Shown: positions 59,988-64,000 of the stretch, one piece after another
Numbering within the stretch: the stretch's first letter is position 1
Layout of the letters: each line of letters opens with the position of its first letter
Assembly (NCBI RefSeq): GCF_000196795.1
Contig: NC_014259.1
Span: 2,480,001-2,544,000 of the forward strand
Reading direction: 5' to 3'
DNA: 64,000 nt
Source of the DNA: Acinetobacter oleivorans DR1
GTDB taxonomy: Bacteria; Pseudomonadota; Gammaproteobacteria; Pseudomonadales; Moraxellaceae
Made by a program: the position numbers and the translations under genes
The notes under the pieces: model-generated
What the model saw: only the letters and a program-made list of their open reading frames with translations
The model's database searches: none
What the model was told of the DNA's origin: nothing

Positions 59988-61589
59988 ATGAACCAATTAC
60001 AAAGCAAGATTAATGTTCGAAGTGAAGACTTCAAAACAAACCAGCAAGCCATGCAAACATTGGTCACAGATCTAAAACAAGTTGCACAGCATATTGCTTT
60101 AGGCGGCGGTGAAAATGCCCGTCAAAAACATTTGGCTCGAGGTAAACTTTTACCTCGTGAACGTATTGATCAACTGATTGATGTCGGTACGGCATTTTTA
60201 GAGATTGGTCAGTTGGCAGCATACAACGTTTATGAAGATGATGTTCCTGCCGCGGGCGTAATTGCGGGTATTGGTCAAGTCAACGGCATCACTTGTATGA
60301 TCGTTGCCAACGATGCAACGGTTAAAGGTGGAACATATTACCCACTTACGGTTAAAAAGCATTTACGCGCACAAGAAATTGCCGAACAAAATCATTTGCC
60401 TTGTATTTATTTGGTGGACTCAGGCGGTGCCTACTTACCAATGCAAGATGAGGTTTTCCCAGACCGCGATCACTTCGGGCGTATTTTCTATAATCAGGCA
60501 CGCATGTCGAGCCTAGGTATTGCCCAAATCGCTGTGGTAATGGGAAGCTGTACCGCAGGTGGTGCTTATGTTCCAGCCATGTCTGATGAAACCATTATTG
60601 TCCGTAACCAAGGTACGATTTTCTTAGGTGGCCCTCCTCTTGTAAAAGCTGCAACTGGCGAAGTCGTAAGCAGTGAAGATTTAGGGGGTGGTGATGTACA
60701 CACACGTCTTTCAGGTGTGGCTGACCATTTAGCTGAAAATGATGAGCATGCAATTGCGATTGCACGAAATATTGTCGCTAACCTTAATAAAAAGCCAAAC
60801 GACTTAAATAAACAAGTTGATGAACCATTGTTTGATGCATCAGAACTCTATGGTGTGGTTCCAAGTGATGCACGTAAACCTTTTGATGTTCGTGAAGTCA
60901 TTGCACGTATTGTAGATGGCTCTCGTTTTGATGAGTTTAAAGCACGTTTTGGTTCAACACTCATTACTGGTTTCGCTTCACTCTATGGTATGCCAGTCGG
61001 GATTATTGCCAATAACGGGATTTTATTTTCCGAGTCTGCACAAAAAGGTGCGCACTTTATTGAGCTATGCACACAGCGCAATATTCCATTGTTATTCCTA
61101 CAAAACATTACGGGCTTTATGGTTGGTCGTCAGTATGAAAATGAAGGAATTGCAAAAAACGGCGCCAAATTAGTGATGGCAGTTGCAACCGCAAATGTAC
61201 CTAAACTCACCCTAATTATTGGCGGTTCGTTTGGTGCGGGTAACTACGGCATGTGTGGCCGTGCTTATTCACCACGCTTTTTATGGACATGGCCAAACTC
61301 TCGTATTTCTGTGATGGGCGGAGAACAAGCCGCAAGTGTACTTTCGACTTTAAAACGTGATCAGATTGAGCAAAAAGGTGCCGAGTGGTCAGCTCAACAA
61401 GAAGACGAGTTTAAACAACCAATTCGTGAACAGTACGAGCGCCAAGGCCATCCATATTATGCATCTGCCCGCCTTTGGGATGACGGTGTAATCGACCCAG
61501 CGCAAACTCGCCAAGTACTCGGTTTAAGTCTTGCATCTGCGATGAATGCTCCAATCCAGCCAACCAAATTTGGCGTATTCCGCATGTAA
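59988..61589 (+). CDS. liuB: 3-Methylcrotonyl-CoA carboxylase beta subunit
   Basis: A 533-residue carboxyltransferase that moves the carboxyl from biotin to 3-methylcrotonyl-CoA. Family segments include ARQKHLARGKLLPRERIDQL, GGAYLPMQDEVFPDRDHFG, GSCTAGGAYVPAMSDE and GGSFGAGNYGMCGRAYSPRF. It works with the biotin-carrying alpha subunit encoded by liuD. A geranyl-CoA carboxylase subunit (AtuC) is the nearest alternative, but the adjacent true isovaleryl-CoA dehydrogenase favours the leucine pathway. Confidence 0.93.
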   Translation: MNQLQSKINVRSEDFKTNQQAMQTLVTDLKQVAQHIALGGGENARQKHLARGKLLPRERIDQLIDVGTAFLEIGQLAAYNVYEDDVPAAGVIAGIGQVNGITCMIVANDATVKGGTYYPLTVKKHLRAQEIAEQNHLPCIYLVDSGGAYLPMQDEVFPDRDHFGRIFYNQARMSSLGIAQIAVVMGSCTAGGAYVPAMSDETIIVRNQGTIFLGGPPLVKAATGEVVSSEDLGGGDVHTRLSGVADHLAENDEHAIAIARNIVANLNKKPNDLNKQVDEPLFDASELYGVVPSDARKPFDVREVIARIVDGSRFDEFKARFGSTLITGFASLYGMPVGIIANNGILFSESAQKGAHFIELCTQRNIPLLFLQNITGFMVGRQYENEGIAKNGAKLVMAVATANVPKLTLIIGGSFGAGNYGMCGRAYSPRFLWTWPNSRISVMGGEQAASVLSTLKRDQIEQKGAEWSAQQEDEFKQPIREQYERQGHPYYASARLWDDGVIDPAQTRQVLGLSLASAMNAPIQPTKFGVFRM

Positions 61590-61598
61590 GAGGTGTAT

Positions 61599-62402
61599 AT
61601 GAGCTATCAATTTTTACAACTCGAACAACAAGGTCAGGTTGCCTATGTTTGGCTGAACCGCCCTGAACTACACAATGCTTTTAATACGACAGTTATTGAA
61701 GAGCTGCATGCTTGCTTTAAGCAAATCAATACACGTGATGATGTTCGTGTAGTGGTTCTAGCAGGTCGCGGCAAAAGCTTTTCGGCAGGTGCCGACCTCA
61801 ACTGGATGAAACAGGCAGGTCAGGCATCTTCAGCAGAAAATGAAGCAGATGCATTAAAACTTGCGCAAATGTTGGATGCACTTGCAACACTTAAACAACC
61901 GACTATTGCTCGTGTACATGGCATTGCCTTTGGCGGCGGTATGGGCTTGGCATCGGCATGTGATATTTGCATTGCCAGCACTGATGCCAAGTTTGCAACA
62001 TCTGAGGTTCGTTTAGGGCTTGCTCCATCTACCATTAGCCCCTATGTAATTCGTGCAATTGGTGCAAGACAAGCCTCTCGTTACTTCTTAACTGCCGAGC
62101 GAATTTCTGCACGTGAAGCCAAACACATTGGCTTGGCACATGAAGTTGCAGATGCTGAAGACTTAGATAAAAAAGTTCAAGAAATTGTTGATGCTCTATT
62201 ACTCGGTGGCCCGCATGCTCAAGCGGCATCAAAACAACTCATTCAAATGGTGAGCAACCAGACCATGAGCAATGAGTTGCTGCAACAGACAGCACATCAT
62301 ATTGCTCAAGTTCGTCAAGGCAGCGAGGCAAAAGAAGGTCTGAGTGCCTTTTTAAATAAACAACAGCCTGCTTGGGTTTCTAACTCGAATAACAACAATT
62401 AA
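61599..62402 (+). CDS. liuC: 3-Methylglutaconyl-CoA hydratase
   Basis: A 267-residue enoyl-CoA hydratase/isomerase-fold enzyme, here expected to hydrate 3-methylglutaconyl-CoA to HMG-CoA. It has the oxyanion-hole segment GKSFSAGADLNWMKQ, the second GIAFGGGMGLASACDICIAS and TSEVRLGLAPSTISPYV. A GTG lies two codons upstream, but AGAGG is well placed for ATG 61599. It starts nine bases after the liuB stop and is followed by liuD after 11 bases. Confidence 0.92.
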   Translation: MSYQFLQLEQQGQVAYVWLNRPELHNAFNTTVIEELHACFKQINTRDDVRVVVLAGRGKSFSAGADLNWMKQAGQASSAENEADALKLAQMLDALATLKQPTIARVHGIAFGGGMGLASACDICIASTDAKFATSEVRLGLAPSTISPYVIRAIGARQASRYFLTAERISAREAKHIGLAHEVADAEDLDKKVQEIVDALLLGGPHAQAASKQLIQMVSNQTMSNELLQQTAHHIAQVRQGSEAKEGLSAFLNKQQPAWVSNSNNNN

Positions 62403-62413
62403 GGACGATCATC

Positions 62414-64000
62414 ATGTTTGAAAAGATTTTAATTGCGAACCGTGGCGAAATTGCCTGCCGCGTGATTCGTACAGCTAAAAAATTAGGTATTAGAACGGTT
62501 GCCGTTTACTCCGATGCAGACGCAAATGCACAACATGTCAAACTTGCAGATGAAGCGGTTTATATTGGTCAGTCCCCTGCAACACAAAGTTATTTGCAAG
62601 CCGACCGCATTATTCAAGCAGCGATTGATACAGGCAGCCAAGCAGTTCACCCAGGCTACGGTTTCCTTTCTGAAAATGACCAGTTTGCACTCGCTTGCCA
62701 ACAACACAACATTTGCTTTATAGGCCCACCAGTGGATGCCATTTTAGCGATGGGCTTAAAAGCGACCTCGAAAGCTTTAATGGAAAAAGCTGGTGTCCCT
62801 TTAACACCGGGTTATCACGGGACCAACCAAGATGCCGACTTTTTAAAACAACAGGCAGACCGAATTGGCTATCCTGTTTTAATTAAAGCCAGTGCGGGCG
62901 GCGGTGGTAAAGGCATGAGTCTGGTTGAACGCAGTGAAGATTTTCTGCATGCCTTAGCCTCTTGTAAACGTGAAGCAAAATCAAGCTTTGGTAATGATGA
63001 CGTCTTAATTGAGCGTTATGTGATTCAGCCTAGACATATTGAAGTTCAAGTGTTTGGCGATACACATGGCAACTATGTTCATTTGTTTGAACGCGACTGT
63101 TCTGTACAACGCCGCCACCAAAAAGTGTTAGAAGAAGCCCCTGCTCCACAAATGCCAAGCGAAAAGCTCGATGCAATGCGCCAAGCTGCAATTGATGCTG
63201 CACGTGCCGTAGATTATGTCGGTGCCGGTACGGTTGAGTTTATTGTGGAACAAGACGGTACGGCGTATTTCATGGAAATGAATACCCGCTTACAAGTCGA
63301 ACACCCAGTGACTGAAATGATTACCGGTGAAGACTTGGTTGAATGGCAACTACGTGTAGCTTATGGCGAACCTTTACCTAAACTACAAAACGAATTGCAA
63401 ATTCACGGGCATGCGCTCGAAGCACGAATCTATGCCGAAGAACCTGAAAAAGGCTTTTTACCTGCGATTGGTAAAATTGACTATTTGCACTACCCAACTC
63501 AAAACCAATATGTGCGTGTAGACAGCGGTATTGTTGAAGGCGATGAAATCACGACTTATTACGACCCGATGATAGCTAAACTGATCGTATGGGGTAAAAA
63601 CCGTGAAGCTGCGCTTATTCAAATGCAACACGCTTTAAGTCAATTCCATGTCGATGGCTTAGGCAACAACATTGCCTTTCTTGAAAAGATTGTTCGCAGC
63701 GACTCATTCAAACAAGCCAAGCTTGATACCAACCTGATTCAACGCGAACAAAACTTCTTGTTTAGCCCTGAAGATATCAAACCAGAACTTGTAGTGGCAG
63801 CAGCATTTATTGAGTTTCTAAGTAAACTTAATAACAACAGCTCAAGCCAAAAACAGCTTTGGCAGGCTCAGCCACTTTGGCGTTTAAATATTGCCTATCA
63901 GCACAGCATTAAACTGAATTATTTAAACCAAAATATCCAAATCAAATTTGCTTCAAGTGAACAAGGCTTCACCGCAGAATATAACGGACAAAGCTACCCT
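62414..64000 (+). CDS. liuD: 3-Methylcrotonyl-CoA carboxylase alpha subunit, partial
   Basis: The first 529 codons of the biotin carboxylase subunit; the C-terminal biotinyl domain lies past the right edge. It starts MFEKILIANRGEIACRVIRT. It has the ATP-grasp glycine loop KASAGGGGKGM, the VQRRHQKVLEEAPAP segment and the EMNTRLQVEHPVTE active-site motif. It carboxylates biotin with ATP and bicarbonate and pairs with the liuB product. Upstream GGA is suitably placed for the ATG. The frame is open to the end of the window. Confidence 0.95.
   Translation, partial: MFEKILIANRGEIACRVIRTAKKLGIRTVAVYSDADANAQHVKLADEAVYIGQSPATQSYLQADRIIQAAIDTGSQAVHPGYGFLSENDQFALACQQHNICFIGPPVDAILAMGLKATSKALMEKAGVPLTPGYHGTNQDADFLKQQADRIGYPVLIKASAGGGGKGMSLVERSEDFLHALASCKREAKSSFGNDDVLIERYVIQPRHIEVQVFGDTHGNYVHLFERDCSVQRRHQKVLEEAPAPQMPSEKLDAMRQAAIDAARAVDYVGAGTVEFIVEQDGTAYFMEMNTRLQVEHPVTEMITGEDLVEWQLRVAYGEPLPKLQNELQIHGHALEARIYAEEPEKGFLPAIGKIDYLHYPTQNQYVRVDSGIVEGDEITTYYDPMIAKLIVWGKNREAALIQMQHALSQFHVDGLGNNIAFLEKIVRSDSFKQAKLDTNLIQREQNFLFSPEDIKPELVVAAAFIEFLSKLNNNSSSQKQLWQAQPLWRLNIAYQHSIKLNYLNQNIQIKFASSEQGFTAEYNGQSYP

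Noticed and set aside
59988..61589. Geranyl-CoA carboxylase (atu pathway) instead of methylcrotonyl-CoA carboxylase
   Set aside because: The adjacent dehydrogenase is a clear isovaleryl-CoA dehydrogenase, and the other atu genes are absent from the window.

Overview
The window looks like chromosomal DNA of an Acinetobacter of the A. baumannii group. It is AT-rich. It carries the Acinetobacter-specific SOS regulator pair umuDAb/ddrR with no umuC beside umuDAb, DcaP-type porin and BenK-type transporter genes, and malonate decarboxylase and leucine-catabolism operons. I saw no tRNA, rRNA, transposase, prophage or CRISPR array. Functions come from recognising protein families and motifs by eye; no database search was possible.

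Layout. 1-2.7 kb: start of a malonate decarboxylase operon (mdcA, mdcB, partial mdcC, minus strand). 3-14.9 kb: ordinary accessory metabolism, with an MFS transporter, a GNAT/PaiB-like pair facing a MocR regulator, an lrgAB/cidAB-like pair with a LysR regulator, two glutathione transferases, a DUF2000 protein, a LysE exporter with an AraC regulator, and a LysR/SDR pair. 15.1-19.7 kb: a four-gene sulfur module (rhodanese, serine O-acetyltransferase, Family 2A encapsulin shell, cysteine desulfurase cargo with a long disordered N-terminal arm). 20-26 kb: a LysE/LysR pair enclosed by two 131-bp inverted repeats, then an amino-acid ABC importer with two CjaA-like binding lipoproteins, plausibly for cysteine or cystine. 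26-30.7 kb: GNAT, MFS, LysR, and a secreted cyclophilin-like protein beside an alpha/beta hydrolase. 30.7-37 kb: a LuxR-type response regulator and a 1153-residue NCS1-permease/hybrid histidine kinase fusion, facing a free-standing NCS1 permease. 37-39.5 kb: Lrp/LysE pair and umuDAb/ddrR with its operator.

39.5-50.2 kb is a stress-type accessory stretch: a KGG protein with 16 Arg/Gly/Asp repeats, a small gene broken at an A8 tract, an SDR, catalase KatE, a putative haem-oxygenase-like metal enzyme, a PncC/CinA-like protein, Gln/Asn-rich and hydrophilic small proteins, small lipoproteins, and an unannotated structured RNA with a near-consensus sigma70 promoter at about 49.4 kb. 50.2-55.2 kb: LysR, a secreted SGNH hydrolase, an aromatic-acid MFS transporter and a DcaP-like porin. 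55.5-64 kb: methyltransferase, acyl-CoA synthetase, a TetR regulator, and the leucine/isovalerate operon liuABCD, with liuD cut by the window end.

The most coherent biology is around 15-26 kb. The encapsulin shell would enclose a cysteine desulfurase that releases sulfur from cysteine. Serine acetyltransferase makes the cysteine precursor, rhodanese handles sulfane sulfur, and the nearby CjaA-like importer could supply the amino acid. The least explained items are the transporter/kinase fusion, the 49.4-kb RNA and the inverted-repeat-flanked lysE-lysR segment.
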